The notes: generated by a model from the letters alone, not told the origin. A stretch of DNA of 64,000 nucleotides from Mycolicibacterium austroafricanum (GCF_000612725.1 NZ_HG964456.1:124001-188000), one strand, 5' to 3'. Shown: positions 36,283 to 45,288, counted from the first letter of the stretch. Program-made: numbers and translations.

Positions 36283-36894
36283 TCATCGCACGAAGTAGAT
36301 GACGGCGAACAGCGCGATCCACACGATGTCGACGAAGTGCCAGTAGTAGGACACCACGATCGCGGCGGTGGCCTGCGCGGGCGTGAACTTGCTCATCTTG
36401 GTGCGGATCAGCAGCAGGACGAACGCGATCAGACCGCCGATGACGTGCAGACCGTGGAAGCCCGTCGCCAGGTAGAAGACGGTGCCGTAGGCGCTGCCCG
36501 GGATCGTCGTCCCCTCCTCGACGAGGTGGATGTACTCGTAGCCCTGCCCGAGCACGAAGAACGTGCCCATCGCCAGCGTGAGGGTGTACCAGCGGCGCAG
36601 CCCGAAGACGTCGCCCCGTTCGGCGGCGAACACGCCCATCTGGCAGGTGAACGACGATGCGATCAGCACCAGCGTCACCGGCACGGCCAGTGCAAGATTC
36701 AACTCGGTCGGTTCTGGCGGCCAGTCCCCGTGTGCCTGCGCGCGCGCGGTGAAGTACATCGCAAACAGCCCAGCAAAGAACATCAGTTCGCTGGAAAGCC
36801 AGACGATGGTGCCGACACTGACCATATTCGGCCGGTTCAGCGAATGTACGCGCGACGTGATTGCGGTTCCCGACGTCCCTACAGCGCTCGTCAC
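36283..36894 (-). CDS. ctaE: CtaE, cytochrome c oxidase subunit III
   Basis: 203 residues with five membrane segments, the short actinobacterial form. Typical motifs: SSELMFFAGLFAMYFTARAQ, GFHGLHVIGGL and SYYWHFVDIVWIALF. The GTG at 36892-36894 is chosen because CATACT lies exactly 7 nt upstream, and this gives the known N-terminus TSAVGTSGTAITSRVHS. It heads the qcr operon, so oxidase and reductase subunits are co-transcribed. Confidence 0.95.
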   Translation of the reverse strand: MTSAVGTSGTAITSRVHSLNRPNMVSVGTIVWLSSELMFFAGLFAMYFTARAQAHGDWPPEPTELNLALAVPVTLVLIASSFTCQMGVFAAERGDVFGLRRWYTLTLAMGTFFVLGQGYEYIHLVEEGTTIPGSAYGTVFYLATGFHGLHVIGGLIAFVLLLIRTKMSKFTPAQATAAIVVSYYWHFVDIVWIALFAVIYFVR

Positions 36895-36963
36895 AGGAGC
36901 AAGTATGACGCTTTGTAGTTGTCGAACTCCACCCGGGTCGAGCAATTCGTCATAATCACTTCC
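36895..36963. promoter_or_regulatory. Back-to-back leaderless promoters for ctaE and trpD
   Basis: The 69-bp gap holds two -10 boxes facing outward: AGTATG at 36902-36907 (CATACT on minus), 7 nt before the ctaE GTG, and CATAAT at 36951-36956, 7 nt before the trpD GTG. Neither gene has a ribosome site. The two -35 regions must lie close together in the 43 bp between the boxes, so the promoters may compete or be co-regulated. Confidence 0.7.
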
Positions 36964-38058
36964 GTGACTACGCCTCCGCCGCAGCTCGCATCGGCCCAGA
37001 ACCCCTCCGGGGACACGCCCACGTGGGCGATGATCCTCGGCCGGTTGACCACAGGTCAGGGGCTTGCGCCCGGTCAGACGGCGTGGGCGATGGACCAGAT
37101 CATGACCGGCACCGCGACGCCGGCTCAGATCGCCGCGTTCGCAGTGTCGATGAAGATGAAGCGGCCGACGTCGGCCGAGGTGACCGAGCTGGCCGACATC
37201 ATGCTCAAGCACGCCCGCCGGGTGCCGACCGACGTCATCGGCACCGCCACGGTGGACATCGTCGGTACGGGCGGCGACGGCGCCAACACCGTGAACCTGT
37301 CGACAATGGCGGCGATCGTGGTGGCGGCCGCCGGTGTGCCGGTGGTCAAGCACGGAAACCGCGCCGCGTCGTCGCTGTCGGGCGGCGCCGACACGCTCGA
37401 GGCGCTCGGGCTCCGGATCGATCTCGGCCCCGACGAGGTGGCGCGCTGCGTCGCCGAGGTCGGTATCGGCTTCGCGTTCGCTCCGCAATTCCATCCTTCT
37501 TATCGGCACGCCGGTGCGGTGCGCCGCGAGATCGGTGTGCCGACGGTGTTCAACCTGCTCGGACCGCTGACCAACCCGGCGTCCCCCCGCGCGGGCCTGA
37601 TCGGTTGCGCCTGGGCGGATCTCGCCGAGGTGATGGCCGGGGTGTTCGCCACCCGGGGGTCCAGCGTTCTCGTCGTGCACGGCGACGACGGACTCGACGA
37701 GCTGACCACCACGACGACGAGCACGATCTGGCGGGTTCAGGCGGGCACCGTCGAGCGGTTGACCTTCGATCCCGCCGCGTTCGGCTTCGCCAGGGCCCAC
37801 GTCTCCGAACTCACCGGCGGCGACGCCGAATCGAACGCCGCCTCGGCGCGGGCGGTGCTCGGCGGGGCCAAGGGCCCGGTACGAGATGCCGTGGTGCTCA
37901 ACGCAGCCGGCGCGCTCGTCGCCCACGCCGGGCTATCCAGCGACGCCAAGTGGGTTCCGGCGTGGGAGTCCGGGCTCGCGCGGGCGAAGGACGCGATCGA
38001 CTCCGGGGCGGCCGAACAGCTGCTCGCGCGTTGGGTGCGGTTCACTCAACAGCTCTGA
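36964..38058 (+). CDS. trpD: TrpD, anthranilate phosphoribosyltransferase
   Basis: 364 residues. Second step of tryptophan synthesis. Motifs: DIVGTGGDGANTVNLST (PRPP-binding GTGGD), KHGNRAASSLSGGAD, FAPQFHPSYRH and GPLTNPASPRAG. The GTG at 36964 gives VTTPPPQLASAQN and fits the leaderless promoter; a frame from 36919 is not used. The last 126 bp overlap the opposite-strand nuclease gene. Other trp genes are not nearby. Confidence 0.95.
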   Translation: MTTPPPQLASAQNPSGDTPTWAMILGRLTTGQGLAPGQTAWAMDQIMTGTATPAQIAAFAVSMKMKRPTSAEVTELADIMLKHARRVPTDVIGTATVDIVGTGGDGANTVNLSTMAAIVVAAAGVPVVKHGNRAASSLSGGADTLEALGLRIDLGPDEVARCVAEVGIGFAFAPQFHPSYRHAGAVRREIGVPTVFNLLGPLTNPASPRAGLIGCAWADLAEVMAGVFATRGSSVLVVHGDDGLDELTTTTTSTIWRVQAGTVERLTFDPAAFGFARAHVSELTGGDAESNAASARAVLGGAKGPVRDAVVLNAAGALVAHAGLSSDAKWVPAWESGLARAKDAIDSGAAEQLLARWVRFTQQL

Positions 38059-39801
38059 ACGGCCCGGCTCCGAGCCGCCGAACCGGTCGGTGAGTTGTTC
38101 GGCGGCAACACGCGCCGAGCGTGCCGTGGCGGCCCAGCCCGCGAAGCGTCCGGCGGCGCCCACCGGTGAGCAGTAGCCGGCGTCGGCACGCACGATCCGC
38201 ACCCCCGGCTGGGTGAGCCACCGCGCGATCAGCGCCGTCTCCTCGACCAGCGCGCCGCCCAGCGGGCCCCCGGTGGGCAGCACGGCCTGCGCGGCGGCGG
38301 TCAGCGCGTCCACCACCGGCATCGGCGGTACGCCGCACGGCGCCACGCCCGCGGCCGCGAGCTGACCGTGCCGGACCACGACGAGGTGCCAGCCGCGGTT
38401 GCCGTCGGGCTTGGCCGCCACCAACTCGGTGATCGCCGACAGTGCCCGCAGCCGCTGACCGCGCCACAGCACGTCGATCGCCGCGGCGGTGTGGTCTCGT
38501 AGTCGGGCCGCGGTTTCGTAACGGTTGCGCTCGGCGAGATCGGCGATGTGAGACAACGCGGCTGCCAGCGGCCGACTGCAACCGCCGTCGATCAGCGCGA
38601 GCGCATCCCGCGTCGCCGCGGCGTATGCCTCGGCGTCGGCGCCGCGGACGGCGGGGCAGGGGGCGACCTCACGCTCTGGGCAGGCGGGCCCGTGGACAGC
38701 CGACCGGCCCAGCCGGTTGGTGCAGGTGCGCACCCCGGTGAAGCGCGCCATCAGCGCCGCGGCCTCGGTCGCGTCCGACCGGGACCGGAACGGGCCGACG
38801 GCGCAGTCGGTGCGCGGGGTGCGCACGGTCGAGAACCGGGGGAACGCCTCGTCGGTCAGCGTCACCCACCACCACCGGTGGGGGAACTTGGATCGCCGGT
38901 TGTACGGCGGTGCGTGGGCGGCCAGCAGGCGCAGCTCGCGTACCCCGGCCTCCAGGTCGTGGGCGCACTCGACGTGGTCGACACGGATGGCCAGGGACGC
39001 CATCTCCTTGATCCGGGTGCGCGGGTCGGCGCCGTTGAAGTACTGCGAGACGCGGCGCCGCAGGTCGACGGCGGTGCCGACGTAGAGCACCTCGTCGGTC
39101 GGGCCGCGGAACAGGTACACACCGGGGTTGCGCGGCAGGGCCCGGGCCAGGTGACGCTTGCTGCGCTGGGCAGGTGTCACGTCGGGCAGGTAGGAGCGCA
39201 GCTCGGCGTAGGTGTGCACGCCCTGGTTGCCGACGCGCTCGATCAGCCCGTGCAGGACGTCGACGGTGGCGCGCGCGTCGTCGAGTGCGCGGTGGGTGGG
39301 CGTGGTGCCGGCCCTGAAGAGCTGCGCGAGCGCCGAGAGCCGCACGCTGGGCGCCTCGTCTCGGGTGAGCACCCGGCGGGCCAGTGTGACGGTGCACAAC
39401 ACCGGTGGTTTCGGCCAGGGCAGCTGGTGGCGCTCGGCGGCTGCGCGCAGAAACCCGATGTCGAACCCGGCGTTGTGGGCCACCAGCACGGCGCCGCGGC
39501 AGAACTCGAGGAACGAGGGGAGGACGGCGTCGATCCTCGGTGCGTCGTACACCATCGCCGATGTGATTCCCGTCAGCGCGACGATCTGCGGCGGGATGGC
39601 ACGCCCGGGATCGACCAAAGTAGCGAACTCGCCGAGCACCTCGCCGCCGCGGACCTTGACCGCCCCGATCTCGGTGATGGAGTCGTGCTGATCGCCCGAC
39701 GCGCGGCCGCCGGTGGTCTCCAGGTCGACGACGACGAAGGTGGTCTCCCGCAGCGTGGGGTCGGCCGCCGGGTCGACATCGGCGAAGCTGAGCTGCCCCA
39801 T
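37933..39801 (-). CDS. DEDDh exonuclease fused to UvrC-like GIY-YIG domain (Rv2191-like)
   Basis: 622 residues. Residues about 15-190 are an epsilon-like 3'-5' exonuclease: VVVDLETTG (ExoI), HNAGFDIGFL (ExoII), HRALDDARAT (ExoIII, DEDDh). Residues about 225-310 are a GIY-YIG domain starting NPGVYLFRGPTDEVLYVGTA. The rest resembles the middle of UvrC-family proteins. It resembles Cho-type endonucleases with an added exonuclease, so a DNA-repair role is likely. The final ~41 codons are antisense to the end of trpD; the frame is unbroken, but the overlap is unusually long. Start ATG at 39799-39801. Confidence 0.88.
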   Translation of the reverse strand: MGQLSFADVDPAADPTLRETTFVVVDLETTGGRASGDQHDSITEIGAVKVRGGEVLGEFATLVDPGRAIPPQIVALTGITSAMVYDAPRIDAVLPSFLEFCRGAVLVAHNAGFDIGFLRAAAERHQLPWPKPPVLCTVTLARRVLTRDEAPSVRLSALAQLFRAGTTPTHRALDDARATVDVLHGLIERVGNQGVHTYAELRSYLPDVTPAQRSKRHLARALPRNPGVYLFRGPTDEVLYVGTAVDLRRRVSQYFNGADPRTRIKEMASLAIRVDHVECAHDLEAGVRELRLLAAHAPPYNRRSKFPHRWWWVTLTDEAFPRFSTVRTPRTDCAVGPFRSRSDATEAAALMARFTGVRTCTNRLGRSAVHGPACPEREVAPCPAVRGADAEAYAAATRDALALIDGGCSRPLAAALSHIADLAERNRYETAARLRDHTAAAIDVLWRGQRLRALSAITELVAAKPDGNRGWHLVVVRHGQLAAAGVAPCGVPPMPVVDALTAAAQAVLPTGGPLGGALVEETALIARWLTQPGVRIVRADAGYCSPVGAAGRFAGWAATARSARVAAEQLTDRFGGSEPGRSELLSEPHPTREQLFGRPGVDRVLRPREPGLPRRNPLGVAG

Positions 39802-39919
39802 GCGATGAACCTAGGCGCCCGCGGTGACAAGTCCGGTGACGCAGCGCCGGGAGTCGCCGGACGGACTTGTCGGTGCCCGTCGATACCGTGCGCGCACCGC
39901 GATGGAGAGGACAGGTGCG

Positions 39920-40162
39920 ATGGCACAGAACCAGTGGCCGCCGGGCGAGGGCCCGGACACCGGCACCGTGAAGATCGACTGCGACGACTGCGCCGTCCGT
40001 GGGCCCGGGTGCCAGGATTGCGTGGTCAGCGTGCTGCTCGGGGTCCCGGAAACCCTGCACGTCGACGAACGCCGGGCATTGGAGGTACTGGCCGAGGTCG
40101 GGCTTGCGCCGAGGCTTAGGCTGGTCCCGATCCACCGACACGGTGGCTCCGGAGTCGCCTGA
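39920..40162 (+). CDS. Small cysteine-rich conserved hypothetical protein
   Basis: 80 residues. The ATG at 39920 follows GGAGAGGACAGG. The N-terminal half holds four cysteines in KIDCDDCAVRGPGCQDCVVS (CxxC...CxxC), which could bind zinc or a cluster. The C-terminal half (LHVDERRALEVLAEVGLAPRLRLVP) looks like a short helix-strand. No known domain is recognised. It lies between the nuclease gene (divergent, 118 bp) and ripC (same strand, 150 bp). Confidence 0.75.
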   Translation: MAQNQWPPGEGPDTGTVKIDCDDCAVRGPGCQDCVVSVLLGVPETLHVDERRALEVLAEVGLAPRLRLVPIHRHGGSGVA

Positions 40163-40223
40163 CGACATGCCGCCGACGGCGGTGTGCGGAACTCGGGAGG
40201 GGCTGTTAAATTTGCGTCTTCCG

Positions 40224-40253
40224 TTGGACAAGGCCGATGCCGTTTCGTAACCT
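40224..40253 (+). promoter_or_regulatory. Probable promoter of ripC
   Basis: TTGGAC (40224-40229) and TAACCT (40248-40253) are 18 bp apart, about 60 nt before the TTG start. The box overlaps GTAACCTAACT, which resembles the GTAAC half-site of the cell-wall response regulator MtrA; that match is short and uncertain. No ydaO-type riboswitch fold is evident in the 150-bp gap. Confidence 0.45.
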
Positions 40254-40312
40254 AACTGAGACCTAAAAGAGGTTCAGGGCGGCTCATCACGGCAGTTGAA
40301 GGACGCAAAATC

Positions 40313-41449
40313 TTGAGGCTCGACCGCGCGCACAGGAGCACACGTCGTACTCGGCAACCCCTCATCAGCGCGATAGCCGGCTTGGCTGTACTCGGCGCAG
40401 TGCTGACAGGACAGGCTTACGCCGATCCCGCCGAGGACGCGCTGGCAAAGTTGAACCAGCTCTCCCGACAGGCTGAGCAGACCACCGAGGCGATGCACTC
40501 GGCGCAGCTGGATCTGGACAACAAGCTGGCGATTCAGCAGGCGGCAGACCTCAAGCACGCCAGCGATGCGGCGGCGATGGAGTCGGCCAAGGCGCAGCTG
40601 TCCGACTTCCAGAGCAAGGTCGATCACTTGGCCGCGGCCCAGTACATGGGCGGCCGCCCGTCGGGTTTCGACGCGATGTTGACCGCCTCTTCTCCGCAGG
40701 GCCTGATCGACCAGCTATCTGTTCAGCGGGTGATGGCCACCGAGATGCAGGCGCAGATGACCAGCTTCCGGGAGGCCGGCAGGCAGGCCGAGGTCGCCGA
40801 GCAGGCGTCGGCCGCGTCGGCCGCCGAAGCCAAGACCGCGGCCGAACAGGCCGCCGCCGTGCGCGCCGATCTGCAGTCCAAGCAGAGCCAGCTCCAAGTC
40901 CAGATCGCCGTCGTCAAGTCGCAGTACGAGGCGCTGACGCCGCAGCAGCGCGACGTGCTCGCCGCCGCACCGCCGCCGCCTCCGGTACCTGCCGCGGCCC
41001 CAGTGCCGCCGCCGCCCGGCCAGGATCCGGCTGTCCTGGCCGCTCCGCCGGCACCCCCTGCCCTCGGGGCGATCCCGCCCGGCGACATCGCGCCTCCGGG
41101 GTCGCCGGTGTCCAGCACCGTCATCCAGGCCGCGCTGAGTCGTATCGGTTCCCCTTATTCGTGGGGTGGCTCGGGTCCGGGTGCCTTCGACTGCTCCGGC
41201 CTGGTGATGTGGTCGTTCCAGCAGGCCGGCATCTCGCTGCCGCACTCCAGTCAGGCGCTGGCCCGTGGTGGGCAGCCGGTGTCGATGGACCAGATGCAGC
41301 CGGGTGACCTCGTCACCTACTACTCCGATGCGTCGCACGTCGGTATCTACATCGGCGACGGAATGATGGTGCACGCCTCCACCTACGGCACACCGGTGCG
41401 GGTCGCCCCGGTGAACAATGCGCCGATCCACAACGTCCGTCGGTACTGA
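40313..41449 (+). CDS. ripC: RipC-like NlpC/P60 peptidoglycan endopeptidase
   Basis: 378 residues. A signal peptide (about 1-38, ending QAYADP) is followed by a long coiled coil (about 40-215, Ala/Gln/Glu-rich, the FtsEX-interacting type), a Pro/Ala linker (about 218-265) and the C-terminal NlpC/P60 domain. The catalytic Cys is residue 294 in FDCSGLVMW, and His342 is in DASHVGIYIG. It cuts D-Glu-mDAP bonds in wall peptides. The start is a TTG with GAAGGA 10 nt upstream. The coiled coil suggests autoinhibition, as in related FtsX-controlled hydrolases. Confidence 0.93.
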   Translation: MRLDRAHRSTRRTRQPLISAIAGLAVLGAVLTGQAYADPAEDALAKLNQLSRQAEQTTEAMHSAQLDLDNKLAIQQAADLKHASDAAAMESAKAQLSDFQSKVDHLAAAQYMGGRPSGFDAMLTASSPQGLIDQLSVQRVMATEMQAQMTSFREAGRQAEVAEQASAASAAEAKTAAEQAAAVRADLQSKQSQLQVQIAVVKSQYEALTPQQRDVLAAAPPPPPVPAAAPVPPPPGQDPAVLAAPPAPPALGAIPPGDIAPPGSPVSSTVIQAALSRIGSPYSWGGSGPGAFDCSGLVMWSFQQAGISLPHSSQALARGGQPVSMDQMQPGDLVTYYSDASHVGIYIGDGMMVHASTYGTPVRVAPVNNAPIHNVRRY

Positions 41450-42245
41450 GCAGTCCGGCGCCGTAGCACGGCGGCGGGTCGGCGCCGTTCTCGGTGCGGA
41501 ACTGGTCTGCGCGCTCGTTCTCGTGGGGGTTCCGCGGATCGCACCTGCCGCAACCGGGCCGGCCGCCCCGATGTCCTACACCCAGTCGGCGTCGCCCGTC
41601 CCGCACACAGTCCTGACGGCGGACGGCCGTACGGCGCAGATCATCGATCTCGGGGGCGAGGGCGGCGCGGCACTGGACCGCATCGCCGCCGAACTACCCG
41701 CTGCCACGGAGGCGGTCACGGCGTTCTGGGGACCGCAGTGGCGTCGTGACATCACCATCGTGCTCGCCGGGTCCGCCGAGCAGTTCGCCACGCTGGCCGG
41801 AGGCGGCGCCGACGTCGCTGCCACGACCACCCCCGAACGGATCATGTTCTCCCCGGCTGCCGCCGGGATGAACACCGCCGATCTCCGAACGGTGTTGCGC
41901 CACGAGCTTTTCCACTATGCGGCCAGGGCCGACACCGCCGCGGACGCGCCGGTGTGGCTGACCGAGGGCGTCGCGGACTTCGTCGGCAGGCCGCCCGCAG
42001 CGGAGCCGTCCGGCGCGCCGGCATTTCTGCCCACCGACACCGAACTGGCCACGCCGGGCCCCGGACGTTCGGACGCCTACGACCGGGCGTGGCAGTTCGC
42101 CTCCCACATCGCCGCCACGTACGGCGTCGAGAAGCTGAGAGCGCTCTACGTCGCAGCGTGCGGGCACGGCCACGCCGATGTCGACACCGCGGTCCGTGAG
42201 GTCCTCGGCGCCGATCTGTCCACGCTGTCGGCGAGCCCCCGATGA
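41418..42245 (+). CDS. Secreted or anchored putative metallopeptidase (Rv2189c-like)
   Basis: 275 residues. An N-terminal hydrophobic segment (about 22-45) acts as signal or anchor. The core contains HELFH (H162, E163, H166), the HExxH zinc motif, and WLTEGVADF with Glu183 17 residues on, matching the gluzincin peptidase MA-like pattern. The C-terminal part has AWQFASHIAATYGVEKL, typical of this fold. Mycobacterial homologues are usually annotated as hypothetical. The only start in frame is the ATG at 41418, overlapping ripC by 32 bp; it overlaps pimB' by 4 nt. Context suggests wall maturation. Confidence 0.78.
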   Translation: MRRSTTSVGTEQSGAVARRRVGAVLGAELVCALVLVGVPRIAPAATGPAAPMSYTQSASPVPHTVLTADGRTAQIIDLGGEGGAALDRIAAELPAATEAVTAFWGPQWRRDITIVLAGSAEQFATLAGGGADVAATTTPERIMFSPAAAGMNTADLRTVLRHELFHYAARADTAADAPVWLTEGVADFVGRPPAAEPSGAPAFLPTDTELATPGPGRSDAYDRAWQFASHIAATYGVEKLRALYVAACGHGHADVDTAVREVLGADLSTLSASPR

Positions 42246-43378
42246 AGCGAATCCTGCTCGTCACCAACGACTATCCGCCGCGCCGCGGCGGCATCCAGGC
42301 GTACCTGGAAGCTCTCGTCGAGCATCTGGTGGCGTCCGGCGAGCACAGCCTGACCGTGTACGCGCCGAAGTGGAAGGGCGCCGAGGACTACGACTCCGTC
42401 GCCGCAGCCACCGGGTACGAGGTGGTCCGGCATCCGGGGACGCTGATGGTGCCCGAGCCGACGGTGGCGCTGCGGATGCGGCGGCTCATCCGCGAGCGCG
42501 GCATCGACACCGTGTGGTTCGGCGCCGCCGCGCCGCTCGCGCTGTTGGCGCCGCTGGCCCGCGCCGCCGGCGCCCGGCGCGTCATCGCCAGCACCCACGG
42601 CCACGAAGTCGGCTGGTCGATGCTGCCGTTGGCGCGAACGGCCTTGCGCCGCATAGGAAATGACACCGATGTCGTCACCTTCATCAGCGCCTACACGCGG
42701 GGACGGTTCGCGTCGGCGTTCGGGCCGCACGCGGCGCTGGAACACGTGCCGCCGGGCGTGGACACCGACCGGTTCGTCCCCGACGAGGTGGCCAGGGCCG
42801 AACTGCGGGCCCGTTACGGCCTGGGTGAGCGGCCCGTGGTGGTCTGTGTGTCGCGGCTGGTGCCACGCAAGGGGCAGGACATGCTGATCAGGGCGCTCCC
42901 GGCGATCCGGCAGCGGGTTCCCGGCGCGGCGCTCGTCATCGTGGGAGGCGGCCCGTACCGGACTGCCTTGCATCGGCTCGCGCACACCTTCGGGGTGGCC
43001 GAAGACGTGGTCTTCACCGACGGTGTGCCCGGCGAGGAACTGCCCGCCCATCACGCGATGGCCGACGTGTTCGCGATGCCCTGCCGGACCCGGGGCTCCG
43101 GACTGGACGTCGAGGGCCTCGGGATCGTCTACCTGGAGGCATCCTCCACCGGGGTGCCGGTGGTGGCGGGCCGGTCCGGCGGGGCTCCGGAGACCGTCGT
43201 CGACGGGCAGACGGGCGTCGTCGTCGACGGGTGGGACGTCGGGGCGATCGCCGCCGCCGTCGGCGACCTGCTGGCCGACCCGGCCCGCGCCGCGGAAATG
43301 GGCGCGGCGGGCCGACAGGCGGTGCTGGACAACTGGCGCTGGAGCAGGCAGGCCGAGAAGCTGGCCCGCCTGCTTTAA
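42242..43378 (+). CDS. pimB: PimB', phosphatidylinositol-monomannoside mannosyltransferase
   Basis: 378 residues, GT4/GT-B fold. It adds the second mannose to PIM1 with GDP-mannose on the cytoplasmic face, on the route to LM/LAM. Motifs: the N-terminal TNDYPPRRGGIQAYLEAL, HGHEVGWS, SRLVPRKGQDMLI, and the donor-site SGLDVEGLGIVYLEAS with its E-x7-E spacing. The start overlaps the preceding gene (ATGA). The TAA stop shares TTAA (43375-43378) with the convergent fadD15 stop. Two further mannosyltransferases lie 6-12 kb away. Confidence 0.93.
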   Translation: MKRILLVTNDYPPRRGGIQAYLEALVEHLVASGEHSLTVYAPKWKGAEDYDSVAAATGYEVVRHPGTLMVPEPTVALRMRRLIRERGIDTVWFGAAAPLALLAPLARAAGARRVIASTHGHEVGWSMLPLARTALRRIGNDTDVVTFISAYTRGRFASAFGPHAALEHVPPGVDTDRFVPDEVARAELRARYGLGERPVVVCVSRLVPRKGQDMLIRALPAIRQRVPGAALVIVGGGPYRTALHRLAHTFGVAEDVVFTDGVPGEELPAHHAMADVFAMPCRTRGSGLDVEGLGIVYLEASSTGVPVVAGRSGGAPETVVDGQTGVVVDGWDVGAIAAAVGDLLADPARAAEMGAAGRQAVLDNWRWSRQAEKLARLL

Positions 43379-45183
43379 GCCGAGTCCGTGGTGTAGAGCC
43401 TCTCGATCTCTTCTGCGAACTTGTCGGCGACGATATTGCGCTTGACCTTCAGGGTCGGCGTCAGTTCACCGGTGAGCACCGTGAAATCGACCGGCAGAAT
43501 CCGGAACTTGCGGATCGCCTCGGCCTTCGACACCGCCTGGTTGGCACTTTTGACGGCCAGGTCGATCTCGCCGACCAGGTCGGGATCGTCGATCAGCTCC
43601 GCCACCGAAGCGGCCGGCGCCTTGCCGTGGTGCTGCTTCCACACCTCGAAGGCCTCCGTGTCGATCGCGATCAGCGCGCCGATGAAGGGCTTGGCATCGC
43701 CGACCGCCATCGCCTGACTGATCAGCGGGTGGGCGCGGAGCTGATCCTCCAGGACTGCGGGGGCGACGTTCTTCCCTCCCGCGGTCACGATGATCTCCTT
43801 CTTGCGGCCGACGATGGAGAGGTAGCCGTCCTCGTCGATGCTGCCCAGATCGCCGGTGTGCAGCCAGCCGTTGACGACCGTTTCCCTGGTGGCCTTCTCG
43901 TTACGCCAGTACCCGTTGAACACCACGCCGCCGCGGACCAGCAGCTCGCCGTCGTTGGCGATCGCCATGCTGTTGCCCGGCAGGAGCTTTCCGACGGAGC
44001 CGACCTTCAGCTCACCGATCCGGTTGGCGGTGATCGCGGCACTGGTCTCGGTCATGCCGTATCCCTCGTAGATGGTCAGGCCGACACCGCGGAAGAAGTG
44101 ACCCAGCCGGGCGCCGAGGGGGGCTCCACCGGAGATGGACGCGCGGCAGTCGCCGCCGGTGGCCGCGCGCAGCTTGCCGTACACCAGCCGGTCGAACAGC
44201 GCATGCTTGGCCCGCAGCAGCAGGCCGGGCCCCCCGGTGTCCTGGGCCATGCTCCAGTCGATGGCCGTCTGCACGGCCATCGCGAAGATGGCGCCCTTGC
44301 CGCTGTCCTGCGCGTTCAATTCGGCGGTGTTGTACACCTTCTCGAACACGCGCGGGACGGACACGATGACCGTCGGCTTGAACTGTCCGAACATCGGGAC
44401 CAGGTTCTTGATGTCGCTGGTGTAGCCGATGGTCACACCGTTGGCGAAGGCGGTCATAGACAGCGCGCGGGCCAGCACGTGGGCCAGCGGCAGGAACACC
44501 AGCAGGCGTTCGCCCTTGCGAAGCAGACCGGGGAAACAGGCCGTCGCACCGCGCGTCTCGTAGAGCAGGTTGGAGTGCGTCAGCTGGCAGCCTTTCGGGC
44601 GGCCGGTGGTGCCCGAGGTGTAGATCAGTGTGGCCGGGTCGGCGCTTCTGATGGCGGCCACCCGGCGGTCCACCTCCCCGGGGTCGACCGTCGCGCCCGC
44701 CTCGGCCAGCGCGTCGAGCGCCGAGGGCGCCGCTGTCTCGATGACCATCACCTTGCGCAGCGCGGGCAACTCGTTGAGCAGTTCCTTCACCATCAGCGCG
44801 TGGGCCTCGAGCTCGACGAACGCCAGTACCGCGCCGGAGTCCTCCAGGACCCAGCGCACCTGCTCGGGGGAGGAGGTCTCGTAGATGGGGACCGTCACCG
44901 CGCCGACCGACAGGATCGCGTAGTCGAGAATCGGCCACTCGTACCGCGTCGCCGACAACAGCGCGACCCGGTCGCCGGGCTGTACCCCCTCGGCGATCAA
45001 CCCCGATGCTACCGAGCGGATCTGCTCGGCGGCCTGCCTGCACGTCACATCCACCCAGGTGCCGTTGACGAGGCGCTGGAAGATCACGTGATCGGGATCG
45101 TCGCGCTCGTGGGAGTAAACGGTACTGACGACGTTGTCGTTCTCGCCGACGGTGAATGTTGCCGGAACGCTGAACTCGCGCAC
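43375..45183 (-). CDS. fadD15: FadD15, long-chain fatty-acid--CoA ligase
   Basis: 602 residues. An ANL-superfamily acyl-CoA synthetase: the P-loop IYTSGTTGRPKGC, the adenylate-binding EGYGMTETSA, the hinge region HTGDLGSIDEDGYLSIVGR and the C-terminal TLKVKRN lysine region are all present. It is of the FACL type, with the long insert between about 320 and 370. The ATG follows GAGGGCATCG. It activates fatty acids for lipid synthesis or breakdown. Confidence 0.92.
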   Translation of the reverse strand: MREFSVPATFTVGENDNVVSTVYSHERDDPDHVIFQRLVNGTWVDVTCRQAAEQIRSVASGLIAEGVQPGDRVALLSATRYEWPILDYAILSVGAVTVPIYETSSPEQVRWVLEDSGAVLAFVELEAHALMVKELLNELPALRKVMVIETAAPSALDALAEAGATVDPGEVDRRVAAIRSADPATLIYTSGTTGRPKGCQLTHSNLLYETRGATACFPGLLRKGERLLVFLPLAHVLARALSMTAFANGVTIGYTSDIKNLVPMFGQFKPTVIVSVPRVFEKVYNTAELNAQDSGKGAIFAMAVQTAIDWSMAQDTGGPGLLLRAKHALFDRLVYGKLRAATGGDCRASISGGAPLGARLGHFFRGVGLTIYEGYGMTETSAAITANRIGELKVGSVGKLLPGNSMAIANDGELLVRGGVVFNGYWRNEKATRETVVNGWLHTGDLGSIDEDGYLSIVGRKKEIIVTAGGKNVAPAVLEDQLRAHPLISQAMAVGDAKPFIGALIAIDTEAFEVWKQHHGKAPAASVAELIDDPDLVGEIDLAVKSANQAVSKAEAIRKFRILPVDFTVLTGELTPTLKVKRNIVADKFAEEIERLYTTDSA

Positions 45184-45288
45184 AGTCGATGCCCTCTCGA
45201 TTTACAGGCGGCAATGCCGTGTCCAGCCTAGTCGTCCCGTGTCGCCCGGCGAGGGCCGATGCCTGCGCATGTGTGAAGCTAGTCAGTC

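Noticed and set aside
40163..40312. A c-di-AMP (ydaO) riboswitch before ripC
   Set aside because: Such elements precede some wall hydrolase genes, but the 150-bp gap is short and I could not find the conserved paired core; an ordinary promoter fits better.
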